This document shows, in pieces, positions 45,279 through 53,733 of a stretch of 64,000 nt of DNA. Position numbers and translations under genes: made by a program. Positions within the stretch are counted from its first letter, which is position 1. Each line of letters begins with the position of its first letter. A model generated the notes under the pieces. The model saw nothing but the letters and a program-made list of their open reading frames with translations. It did no database searches and was not told the DNA's origin. The stretch is taken from NCBI GenBank assembly GCA_963543925.1, contig CAUUCP010000006.1, positions 1 to 64,000 on the forward strand, given 5' to 3'. The DNA is from Bacteroides_D sp963543925. GTDB taxonomy: Bacteria; Bacteroidota; Bacteroidia; Bacteroidales; CAJPTX01.

Positions 45279-47908
45279 TGGATAAGGTTACGGTCTCCTC
45301 TGTGCTCAAGTTCTGGAAGTGGCATTTGAGATCTCGCGATATCGGGATCGCGATGCTGCTCTTTTGCGTCAGTATCTTTTTGCTGGCGATGTGTTGGGTC
45401 TTGGCCGCCGCCACCCTTAACGGAGAATTCAGTTTCTCCACTCTCCTTTCATTGCATGAAAAACAGCCCTTGCTTTTCTTGATAGATCTTTTCCCGTTTG
45501 CTGTCGCGTTGGGATTTCTCTTTGTACAGTCGAGAAACGCCCAGCAGATTTATCTTTTAGAAAAACAAAATGCCGAGCAGAGGCTTAGTATTGAGGAAAA
45601 AGCGGATTTTGCAACGGCTATCGGAGATGGTAAGTACGACGCCTCCCTTGAGCTACAGGGGGGGGAAGATCGCCTAGGAACTTCGTTATTGCGCATGCGA
45701 GACAATCTCCTTGCTAATACGCAAAAGGAGAATGAACACTCTTGGGTGGCGCGAGGAAAGGAGGATATCGCGTACGTTCTTCGTATGTACACCAATTTAC
45801 AAGAGTTGGGGTATGAGGTCTTGAAGAAGCTGGTCGCTTACATTAATGTCGTGCAGGGGGGACTCTTCTTGTATGATGAAGAGAAAGAACGTTTATTTGG
45901 TTTGGCAACCTATGCTTATAACAGAGAAAAGTTGAATCATCTCGAATTTGCACTAGGTGAGGGGCTTGTCGGGCAGTGTGCTTATGAGCGTGGTATCATT
46001 TATCGCACAGAGATCCCAGAGGACTATGTGACGATTACCTCTGGAGTCTTGGGAGATGCAAGACCCAAAAGTATTCTCCTCGTGCCCTTGATTACCGATG
46101 AACGATTACAGGGGGTTATTGAATTTGCTTCGATTCAGGAGGCGTTTAGCGAACGCGATATTCGTTTCTTGGAAGAGGTCGGAGAAACCATCGCTAGGGT
46201 GGTCTTCAACCTCCGAATTAGTCAAAAAACAGAAGCGCTGTTGCACGAGGCGCAACAGATGACGATCGAGCTCCGTGCGAATGAAGATCTTCTGCGTCAA
46301 AATGCAGAGGAAATGCAGAAAACGCATGAAGAGTTGGAACGTTCGAATATCCAACTTGAGGCTAAGATAAAGGAGGCTGAGAATGCTCAAAAACGTCTCC
46401 ATTCTCTTCTGGAGAATGCGAGCGAGGTTATCACCATTTATAACAAGGAGCAAAATATTACCTACATCAGTCCATCTGTTACTACGATCTTGGGGTATAC
46501 GCCACAGGAGATGATGGATGGAAAGGATCGGGAACGTTTGACTCAGGAGGGGGTACGGATTTTGGATAAGATGTTTGCAAGTCTCATCTCTACCCCGCAT
46601 GAAGCGGTAACATGCCAGTACATCTTTATGAAGAAGGATGGTGTGAAGGTCTTTATGGAGGTGACTGGGCGTAATCTGTTGGAAGATCCTGCAATTCGTG
46701 GACTTATATTAAACTCTCGAGATATTACCGAACGACTCCGAGCAGAAAAAGAGGAACGCATGAAGAGCAAGATGCAATCCCTTTCGGAGAATTCGGTGGA
46801 CATGATTATCCGTCTGAATCCCGACGGGCAGTTCTTCTATGCCAATCCTATTGTGGCTCGTTTCTTTGGAGTCCCAGTGACTGAGGTGGTTGATAGAAAT
46901 CTTTTCGAAGTTAATATGCCCGAGATCCTCCGGGAGAGTATCGCACATTCTATACAAACTGTAGTCTCTACGCAAGCAAAATGGGAACAGGAGGTCTCTA
47001 TTGAGCGTGAGAATGAACGTTTAATTCTGAAATTGTTAGCTATTCCAGAATTTGATGAAGGGCAGTTGGAGACGATTCTTTTAGTAGGGCATGATGTGAC
47101 CGAAGCTAAGAGGATTGAGAACGAAATTCAGGAGAAGAGTCATAAGATTCAGGAAAGTATTAATTATGCTAAGAGGATTCAGTCGTCCATTCTGCCCGAT
47201 ATGAAGTTGATACAACAGTACTTCCCAAAATCATTTATGTATTATCGACCACGGGATGTGGTCAGTGGCGATTTCCCTTGGATCTTTGTAAAAGGGGATA
47301 ATATCTTTATTGCGGCCGTTGACTGTACGGGGCACGGAGTGCCAGGAGCGCTTTTGTCGTTTATTGGCTTCTTTACGCTTAATAACGTTGTCGATCACGA
47401 TGCCTCTTATAGCGCAGGGAAGGTTCTCGATTTGTTGCATGCAGGGGTTCGTAAAACTCTGCGTCAGGAACGAGCGGATGCCGATGCGCGAGATGGGATG
47501 GATATCGCTCTTTGTAAGATCGATTTGAAGCACATGCATATGGAGTATGCGGGGGCACATCGTCCTCTCTATTTTGTCCGTGGAAATACGCTGGAGGAAT
47601 ACAAGGGCGATCGGAGAGCAATCGGAGGAATTCCGAATGCTCGTAAGCCAGAAGGAGAGTTTACAAATTATAGCTTGGATTTAGAGGCAGGGGATAGAAT
47701 CTTCTTTTTCTCCGATGGTTTACCAGACCAACAAGGGGGAGAGAGTGGACAGAAAAAGTACAGCCCACAGCATATTCGGGAAGTATTAGTTGAACAGCGA
47801 GAACTCTCGATGGCTCGTTTAGCGCAATTTATCGAAGAAGATTTCTTGCGTCATCGGGGGCTTTGGAAACAAATGGATGATGTCTTGCTGATAGGTATAG
47901 AGTTCTAA
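45278..47908 (+). CDS. SiaA-like phosphatase: membrane-GAF-PAS-PAS-PP2C
   Basis: An 876-residue protein: two membrane helices (about 22-44 and 62-80), a GAF domain near 165-310, a coiled coil near 315-375 (QNAEEMQKTHEELERS), two PAS domains (about 376-490 and 500-620), and a SpoIIE-type PP2C phosphatase at 635-876. The metal-binding aspartates are kept: SGDFPW, AAVDCTGHGVPGA, RDGMDIALC, FSDGLPDQ and MDDVLLIGI. Within SGDFPW, proline replaces the usual tyrosine. Such proteins dephosphorylate partner-switch regulators; with SiaB- and SiaC-like genes next, SiaC is the likely substrate. Confidence 0.88.
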   Translation: MDKVTVSSVLKFWKWHLRSRDIGIAMLLFCVSIFLLAMCWVLAAATLNGEFSFSTLLSLHEKQPLLFLIDLFPFAVALGFLFVQSRNAQQIYLLEKQNAEQRLSIEEKADFATAIGDGKYDASLELQGGEDRLGTSLLRMRDNLLANTQKENEHSWVARGKEDIAYVLRMYTNLQELGYEVLKKLVAYINVVQGGLFLYDEEKERLFGLATYAYNREKLNHLEFALGEGLVGQCAYERGIIYRTEIPEDYVTITSGVLGDARPKSILLVPLITDERLQGVIEFASIQEAFSERDIRFLEEVGETIARVVFNLRISQKTEALLHEAQQMTIELRANEDLLRQNAEEMQKTHEELERSNIQLEAKIKEAENAQKRLHSLLENASEVITIYNKEQNITYISPSVTTILGYTPQEMMDGKDRERLTQEGVRILDKMFASLISTPHEAVTCQYIFMKKDGVKVFMEVTGRNLLEDPAIRGLILNSRDITERLRAEKEERMKSKMQSLSENSVDMIIRLNPDGQFFYANPIVARFFGVPVTEVVDRNLFEVNMPEILRESIAHSIQTVVSTQAKWEQEVSIERENERLILKLLAIPEFDEGQLETILLVGHDVTEAKRIENEIQEKSHKIQESINYAKRIQSSILPDMKLIQQYFPKSFMYYRPRDVVSGDFPWIFVKGDNIFIAAVDCTGHGVPGALLSFIGFFTLNNVVDHDASYSAGKVLDLLHAGVRKTLRQERADADARDGMDIALCKIDLKHMHMEYAGAHRPLYFVRGNTLEEYKGDRRAIGGIPNARKPEGEFTNYSLDLEAGDRIFFFSDGLPDQQGGESGQKKYSPQHIREVLVEQRELSMARLAQFIEEDFLRHRGLWKQMDDVLLIGIEF

Positions 47909-47939
47909 TTACCTTTGATGCGGAAAAAGAGGAGTGGTC

Positions 47940-48515
47940 ATGTCGCAAGTGAATACAGATAACTATCTTGAGTTCGTAGAGCAAGAGTATCACAAACTCG
48001 GAGGTGGAGAAGTTATGCTCGCCTATGAAGGTGAGGTCTCGCAGTCGTTGATTCTCGCTTTAACAGGCTTGATTGAGTTGGAAATTGTTAAAGCTGGTGA
48101 GGAAGCAAAGTTGCAAAAACAGCTTTTTCATACACTAGTTGAAGGGTTGCAGAATATCATGAAACATGCCGATCCGCTGGAGGGTGAGAGATCCTCTATG
48201 TTCAGTGGGCGTGGTGTGCTAATGTTGGTGCGTACACAGGAGGCTTATCATGTCCTCGTTGGTAACATAGTCTTGGGTTCGCGCGTTGCTGATATGCGGG
48301 GGAGACTTGATGCCTTGATTGCAGCGAATGATGAAGAGCTTAAGGCGATGCACCGGGCTAGTTTGAGAGGAAATGAAATATCGGACAAGGGAGGGGCTGG
48401 GCTTGGACTCATTGATATGGCGAGGAAGGCAAGTTCGATAGCCTATCTCTTTGAGAAAATAAATGATGAACGTCAGTTCTATTTGTTACAGGTGAAATTA
48501 TTGCGTAAGATATAA
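47940..48515 (+). CDS. SiaB-like protein kinase
   Basis: A 191-residue protein matching the SiaB family (DUF6272), which are GHKL-fold kinases that phosphorylate SiaC. VEGLQNIMKHADP near residue 66 is the N-box region, and DKGGAGLGLIDMARKA near 145 is the G-box. ATG 47940 is preferred over an in-frame GTG at 47934, with GAGGAG about 8 bp upstream. In Pseudomonas aeruginosa SiaB and SiaA act in opposition on SiaC; the same pair is found here. Confidence 0.85.
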   Translation: MSQVNTDNYLEFVEQEYHKLGGGEVMLAYEGEVSQSLILALTGLIELEIVKAGEEAKLQKQLFHTLVEGLQNIMKHADPLEGERSSMFSGRGVLMLVRTQEAYHVLVGNIVLGSRVADMRGRLDALIAANDEELKAMHRASLRGNEISDKGGAGLGLIDMARKASSIAYLFEKINDERQFYLLQVKLLRKI

Positions 48516-48534
48516 ACGAAAGGAGTAGGAGAAA

Positions 48535-48918
48535 ATGGAGGTTATCAAAATTCAGGGTACGGACGATACCCCAACCGTGACGTTGGAGGCAGATAAGGGA
48601 CTGTTTGAGATCTCGGGTCGCTCTTTGCCAGAAGACGTAACGGCCTTTTATGCCCCCATATTAAGTTGGTTGGATGATTATGCAGGAAGTCCAAATCCGA
48701 AGACGGTCTTTACGTTTAAGCTTGTCTATTTCAATACGGCGAGTTCGAAACTTTTGCTCGATATCTTAGTGAAACTTGAAAAGATCCACGAGGATGGGCA
48801 TGACGTCTTGGTGAAGTGGTGTTATCCAGAAGACGACGAGGATATGAAGGACGCGGGAGAAGAGTATTCCGAGATTGTGGATATCCCATTCGAACAAGTT
48901 TCTTATGATATTGCTTAG
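48535..48918 (+). CDS. SiaC-like regulatory phosphoprotein (DUF1987)
   Basis: A 127-residue protein of the SiaC family. The core FKLVYFNTASSKLLLDIL holds T68, which matches in place the threonine phosphorylated in P. aeruginosa SiaC as I recall. In that species unphosphorylated SiaC activates the diguanylate cyclase SiaD. No diguanylate cyclase is present here, so the effector must differ. It follows the SiaB-like gene by 19 bp behind a strong AGGAG. Confidence 0.9.
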   Translation: MEVIKIQGTDDTPTVTLEADKGLFEISGRSLPEDVTAFYAPILSWLDDYAGSPNPKTVFTFKLVYFNTASSKLLLDILVKLEKIHEDGHDVLVKWCYPEDDEDMKDAGEEYSEIVDIPFEQVSYDIA

Positions 48919-48998
48919 CCGTCGTCCTTGTGTTCGTGTCTAGCTTTTTCCAGTAGGTGTCCTATCTAATCGCGGCTTTTATTTGAGAGTCTTATTGC

Positions 48999-51900
48999 AT
49001 GAGTGAGGAAATATTAAAAGCGCTAATGCAACTTTTTGCCATTATTGCCAAGCAGGACGAAGGGCTGGGCGATAGTGAGCGGGAGTATGTAGAGGTGTTC
49101 CTCAAACAACAGATTAGCGCAGAAGCGGTAGCGGAGTATCTCGCGTTGTTTGATGGTTATGTCAATGACGATAAGGGGGGGAATAGTAAACTTACCTCGG
49201 TGAGGGATTCTGTACGAATTCTCGGAATCTGCAAAAAAATCAATAAGACCTTGACGCAGAAGCAGAAGGTGGTCGTGTTGGTACGTTTGTTTGAACTTGT
49301 GAGTGTTGAGGGCAAGTTTAGTGAACAACGAATGGCGATTATCAATACTGTCTCTGAAGTCTTTAAAGTAGAGCCCGAGGAGTTTGAGGATATTGAGGCT
49401 TTTGTCTTAAGCAAGGAGTTGACGGCTCTTACCCGTTCCACGATATTGCTCATTCATGCTGCCAAACACGAGACTCATAGTGATGAGGAAGGTGCGGTGT
49501 GTAAAGAAATTCATGTAGAGTCGCTGGATAGACCACTTGCCATTTTGCGTATCCGTTCGGAGGATCTTTATTTTCTCCGTTATGTCGGGAGTGAAGATCT
49601 CTATCTCAATGGTTTACCGATTCATAATCGAAGGATTTACCTCTTCGCCAGTGGAAGTAGTATAAAGCTACCTAAGGGGAAGCCGATTTATTATACCGAT
49701 GTCGTTTCCCACTTCATGGCAGATCTTAGCCTGACGCCGATCTCGTACGTGGTGGATGATATCTCCTATAAGTTTCCAAATGGTGCTCTAGGTCTTCGGA
49801 ATATCTCTTTCTCGGAAGAACATGGTCGTCTCGTTGGTATTATGGGGGCGAGCGGAGCAGGGAAGACTACGCTATTGAATGTTTTGTCTGGCTCGTCTAT
49901 GCCGTCTGGGGGGCAGGTCAGGATCAATGGACTTGATTTGTACAAGGATGCGGATAGGCTCGAAGGAACTATCGGGGTAATTCCACAAGACGACCTCTTG
50001 ATAGAGGAATTGACGGTATTCCAGAATTTGTATTACAGTGCGAAGCTTTGCTTTCGGGATAAAGAAGAGAAGGAACTTTGCGAGCTTGTAGATAAAACAT
50101 TGGCAAGTCTTGGGCTTCTAGAGCGTAAGGATTTGAAGGTAGGTTCGCCTCTCAATAAGATGATCTCTGGGGGGCAGCGTAAACGTTTGAATATCGCCTT
50201 GGAGTTGATTCGAGAACCATCGATCCTCTTTGTCGATGAACCAACTTCGGGGTTGTCATCACGAGACTCCGAGAATGTTATGGACTTACTCCGAGAGTTG
50301 ACTCTGAAGGGGAAACTCATTTTTGTCGTGATACACCAGCCGTCGTCGGAGATCTATAAGATGTTTGACGATATGCTTATCTTGGATACGGGCGGTTATC
50401 TCGTCTACTGGGGTAATCCTGTAGAAGCCGTGATGTATTTTAAGAAGGCTGATGCGCAGGTGAATAGCGATGTAGGGGAGTGTCCTACGTGTGGAAATGT
50501 TAATCCCGAGTTGATATTCAATATCATCGAGTCGCACGTGGTGGATGAGTTCGGACGTTACACCCCTAATCGGAAGGTACAGCCGCAACGCTGGGAAGAG
50601 ATCTTTCGAGAACAAAAGCCTAAGGTGCACGTGATGGAGGAGTCTGTCCCTCCACCAAAGTCATTGAATATCCCGTCCAAACTCAAACAGTTCTTGATTT
50701 ATACTGCACGTGATTTCCGCTCGAAAATTAGCAATACGCAGTATATCGTGTTGAATCTGTTGGAGACGCCTGTACTTGCGTTCATCTTGGCGTATGTGAT
50801 ACGGTATATTCCAGATCCGAATTCATCGGTATATATCTTTAGAGAGAATGAGAATATCCCGATCTATATTTTTATGTCGCTGATCGTTGCGCTTTTTATT
50901 GGGCTTACGGTGAGCGCAGAAGAAATTTTCAAAGACCGGAAGATTCTTAAGCGAGAGCAGTACCTCAATCTGAGTAGGACATCTTACCTCTTTAGTAAGA
51001 TCTTTATCCTATTAGTTTTGTCTGCGATACAAACATTGTCGTTTGTCCTGATTGCGAATAGTATCCTTAGCTTGAGAGGGTTGAATCTTGAATATTGGTT
51101 GATTCTTTTCTCTACCTCGGTTTGTGCTAATCTTATAGGGTTAAATATTTCGGCTACGTTCAATAGTGCGGTCACTATTTATATTGTTATCCCATTATTG
51201 ATGATCCCGATGATGGTGCTCTCTGGTGCAATGTTCTCTTTTGAAAAGTTGAACCGAGCGGTAGGAAGTTTTGACAGAGTCCCCTTAATCGCAGAGTTCA
51301 TGCCTACGAAGTGGGGGTACGAGTCTCTGGTCGTCTTACAGTTTAAGGATAATGAGTTCCAGCGTCATTTCTATGAACTAGAGAAGGCTGAGCGAAATGC
51401 CAATTACAAGACGGTTTACCTCTTGCCAGAGTTACAGAAGCGAATCGAATTTTGTATTGAGAACTGGGATAAGCGCGACTCGCTGGAGATCGAGCTAAAG
51501 TTGCGAGATGCGCTAGGGGTTTTGCATCGGAGTTTGAAACGAGAGCATGAGGTGGAGGCGGCAGAGATACCGTATACCTGTCTCTCTGGCTTGAATTACG
51601 ATAGTGTGACCGAGGAGGCACTCTACGAAACGGTAGGTTATATAGATCAGTTGCAGGAAAAGTATGCCAAGATCTTCGGTGAAAAGAATAAGCAGCGGGA
51701 TGCTATCGTATCTCACTTGATAACGACCAATCCTCAATTGTACGAGGCTAAGCGTGCTGCTTATCATAATGAAAGTGTGGCGGATCTTGCTCAGAAGGTA
51801 TTTGAAAAAAATAAGATTCTTCAATTCAAGGATCAGTTGGTACAACAGTATGATCCTGTCTATCGAGACCCGATCCCTACTTCTGCTTTTGATATCGGAT

Positions 51901-52073
51901 CGCACTTTCTTGCTCCTCGAAAGCATTTTATGGGACATTATTTCGATACCTATTGGTTCGATTTGGTCATCCTTTGGCTAATGAGTGCTTTCCTGTACTT
52001 GTCTCTACATTTCGAACTGTTAAGACGTATAGGCACTCTTTTTGCCTTTATACAGCGCTTGGTGAAACGATAA
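48999..52073 (+). CDS. ABCG-type transporter with TerB-like and FHA-like N-terminus
   Basis: A 1024-residue protein: a helical N-terminal domain resembling TerB (about 1-150; AIIAKQDEGLGDSEREYVE), a beta-rich segment near 165-235 that is FHA-like in layout (LYLNGLPIHNRRIYLF), then the ATPase with GASGAGKTTLL, ISGGQRKRLNIALEL and LFVDEPTSGL. Six membrane helices follow, split by an insert of about 180 residues after the fifth. It is a complete single-chain half-transporter of the white/ABCG order. The substrate is unknown. Its place after the SiaC-like gene makes it the candidate output of the pathway. Confidence 0.82.
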   Translation: MSEEILKALMQLFAIIAKQDEGLGDSEREYVEVFLKQQISAEAVAEYLALFDGYVNDDKGGNSKLTSVRDSVRILGICKKINKTLTQKQKVVVLVRLFELVSVEGKFSEQRMAIINTVSEVFKVEPEEFEDIEAFVLSKELTALTRSTILLIHAAKHETHSDEEGAVCKEIHVESLDRPLAILRIRSEDLYFLRYVGSEDLYLNGLPIHNRRIYLFASGSSIKLPKGKPIYYTDVVSHFMADLSLTPISYVVDDISYKFPNGALGLRNISFSEEHGRLVGIMGASGAGKTTLLNVLSGSSMPSGGQVRINGLDLYKDADRLEGTIGVIPQDDLLIEELTVFQNLYYSAKLCFRDKEEKELCELVDKTLASLGLLERKDLKVGSPLNKMISGGQRKRLNIALELIREPSILFVDEPTSGLSSRDSENVMDLLRELTLKGKLIFVVIHQPSSEIYKMFDDMLILDTGGYLVYWGNPVEAVMYFKKADAQVNSDVGECPTCGNVNPELIFNIIESHVVDEFGRYTPNRKVQPQRWEEIFREQKPKVHVMEESVPPPKSLNIPSKLKQFLIYTARDFRSKISNTQYIVLNLLETPVLAFILAYVIRYIPDPNSSVYIFRENENIPIYIFMSLIVALFIGLTVSAEEIFKDRKILKREQYLNLSRTSYLFSKIFILLVLSAIQTLSFVLIANSILSLRGLNLEYWLILFSTSVCANLIGLNISATFNSAVTIYIVIPLLMIPMMVLSGAMFSFEKLNRAVGSFDRVPLIAEFMPTKWGYESLVVLQFKDNEFQRHFYELEKAERNANYKTVYLLPELQKRIEFCIENWDKRDSLEIELKLRDALGVLHRSLKREHEVEAAEIPYTCLSGLNYDSVTEEALYETVGYIDQLQEKYAKIFGEKNKQRDAIVSHLITTNPQLYEAKRAAYHNESVADLAQKVFEKNKILQFKDQLVQQYDPVYRDPIPTSAFDIGSHFLAPRKHFMGHYFDTYWFDLVILWLMSAFLYLSLHFELLRRIGTLFAFIQRLVKR

Positions 52074-52126
52074 ATAAGTCTAGGGAATTGTCTCATCTAC
52101 CTAGCAGTCTAAATAGATTTTACACT

Positions 52127-53053
52127 ATGAGAGTAGAAAGGGTTATGCTGATGGCTTTCGTACTAGCAGGTTTCCTGCTGGGGGGATGCCAGTGTTCGAG
52201 AACGGGACCAGATGTCTCACAAGAGTTTAATATTCCTGATTCTCTAAAAGACCAACCAGAAGTGGAATTGTCGGAAACGGTGACAGAAAAGATGGTGGAG
52301 AATATCTCTTCGCCAGTAGAGACCGCCGCCTTAATAAAGAGGCTTAAAGTGCCCTTTAATAAAGATTTTTTGATTTCCACGGATGTCGCAGACCACTTGA
52401 ATACGAACTTTGAGAAGGCGCTTGGATTGGGGCTTTACGGGACGGACTTGGGGTATTTGAACATGTATGAGAAGACGTCTTCTGTCTTGAATTACATCTC
52501 TTCTGTGAAATCGTTGGCGGATGGAATACAGGTCGGGCAATTCTTTGATTTCTCGACGCTTAAGCGTCTTGCTTCTAACAATGAGAATTTAGACTCCTTG
52601 ATCTTTATTTCACAACAAAGCTATAATAAGATAGATCGTTATCTTCGTTCTACGAACCGTGCTTCGCTGAGTGTGGTGATTATTACGGGGGTATGGATTG
52701 AGGGGATGTATCTCTCTACGAGGGTGTCGCAGATTACTAAGAATCGTCGAATGGAGGAAAGTGTAGCTGATCAGAAGGTCGTGTTAGCAACACTGATCCC
52801 GATTCTTCGCGTGTATGAACGAGACCAAGATATCAAAGCCCTTGCAGATCGCTTGGAAAAATTGCGTGTTTACTACGATGATATCCGGATTACCTATGAA
52901 CAAGGAACGCCTGAAACGAAAGTCGTAGATGGAAAGTTGGTGGTAGAACAAAAGGATAAGCAAATTGTAGATTACACACCAGAACTTATGCAGCAGTTGA
53001 TGAGCGAGATTGTTGCCATTCGAACCGAACTAATAACTTACAAGGGTAACTAA
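52127..53053 (+). CDS. Lipoprotein of the signalling operon, unknown function
   Basis: A 308-residue lipoprotein (lipobox LGGC, C21). It is largely helical: VADHLNTNFEKALGLGLYGTDLGYLN and later a long coiled region (VLATLIPILRVYERDQDIKALADRL in part). I do not recognise the family. ATG 52127 gives a good signal peptide, and the frame from 51953 lies in the transporter gene. It is 53 bp after the transporter and 4 bp before the next exported protein, so the two may act with the transporter in the envelope. Confidence 0.7.
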   Translation: MRVERVMLMAFVLAGFLLGGCQCSRTGPDVSQEFNIPDSLKDQPEVELSETVTEKMVENISSPVETAALIKRLKVPFNKDFLISTDVADHLNTNFEKALGLGLYGTDLGYLNMYEKTSSVLNYISSVKSLADGIQVGQFFDFSTLKRLASNNENLDSLIFISQQSYNKIDRYLRSTNRASLSVVIITGVWIEGMYLSTRVSQITKNRRMEESVADQKVVLATLIPILRVYERDQDIKALADRLEKLRVYYDDIRITYEQGTPETKVVDGKLVVEQKDKQIVDYTPELMQQLMSEIVAIRTELITYKGN

Positions 53054-53057
53054 CATT

Positions 53058-53501
53058 ATGAAACGCGTTCTATTAGTGGCAATCGTGCTACTCTCTTTAA
53101 TATTTGCACCAGGGTTGGCTTTCGGACAATCAGAAGACGAGCTTTTGGATATTTGTGGTGCTTTGGCGGGGTCAGAGGCTACCTATCTTCGGGATTTCAA
53201 GATCCGTTTGGATGCAGCTGATCCAGCTCCTATTCAGCGTTATCCAGTGGTTTTGAAAAAGGGAAATCGCTATCGTTTTTCTATTGCTAGTTCCAAGGAT
53301 TTGGAAGGTATTATGAAGTTAGAACTTTTTGATAGCAACCGACTCATGGCGACGACAAACAATCCCGCTACGGGGGCAGATTACCCGAGTTTCGATTATA
53401 TCTGTACTAAGACAGGAGCTTATCACCTTTTCTTCTCATTTAAGGATGGAAAGAGTGGTATGGGGGTTGGTGTTCTTTCGCTTTTAGACGGCGAGAATTG
53501 A
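53058..53501 (+). CDS. Small exported protein, unknown function
   Basis: A 147-residue protein with a signal peptide (residues 1-23, ending AFGQ). The mature part is beta-rich (KKGNRYRFSIASSKDLEG, GAYHLFFSFKDGKSGMGVG) like small domains that bind surface partners or sugars, though no family is recognised. Two cysteines (C32 and C114 approximately) could pair. Last gene of the operon before a strong terminator. Confidence 0.65.
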   Translation: MKRVLLVAIVLLSLIFAPGLAFGQSEDELLDICGALAGSEATYLRDFKIRLDAADPAPIQRYPVVLKKGNRYRFSIASSKDLEGIMKLELFDSNRLMATTNNPATGADYPSFDYICTKTGAYHLFFSFKDGKSGMGVGVLSLLDGEN

Positions 53502-53525
53502 CCTTGATTTTTATTATTCTACTCC

Positions 53526-53556
53526 AAGCCCTCCGCTTTTAGCGGGGGGCTTTTTT
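53526..53556 (+). terminator. Terminator of the signalling operon
   Basis: An 11-bp stem (AAGCCCTCCGC / GCGGGGGGCTT) with loop TTTTA and trailing T-run. It closes the eleven-gene operon. Confidence 0.93.
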
Positions 53557-53733
53557 GTGGCTTGTTACGCCGTTACAATAAGCGAGTTGCGAACGATATG
53601 CTATTTAGATAGGATGGGAACATTGCGCAAACACCTCGTATCTTCCCACCCCTCTTTTGGAGTCATTTTTTTTGAAAAATAGACTAGCCCACTAAGAAAA
53701 GCTCCTCCTTTTGTGGAGGTTTCTACCTCTCAT

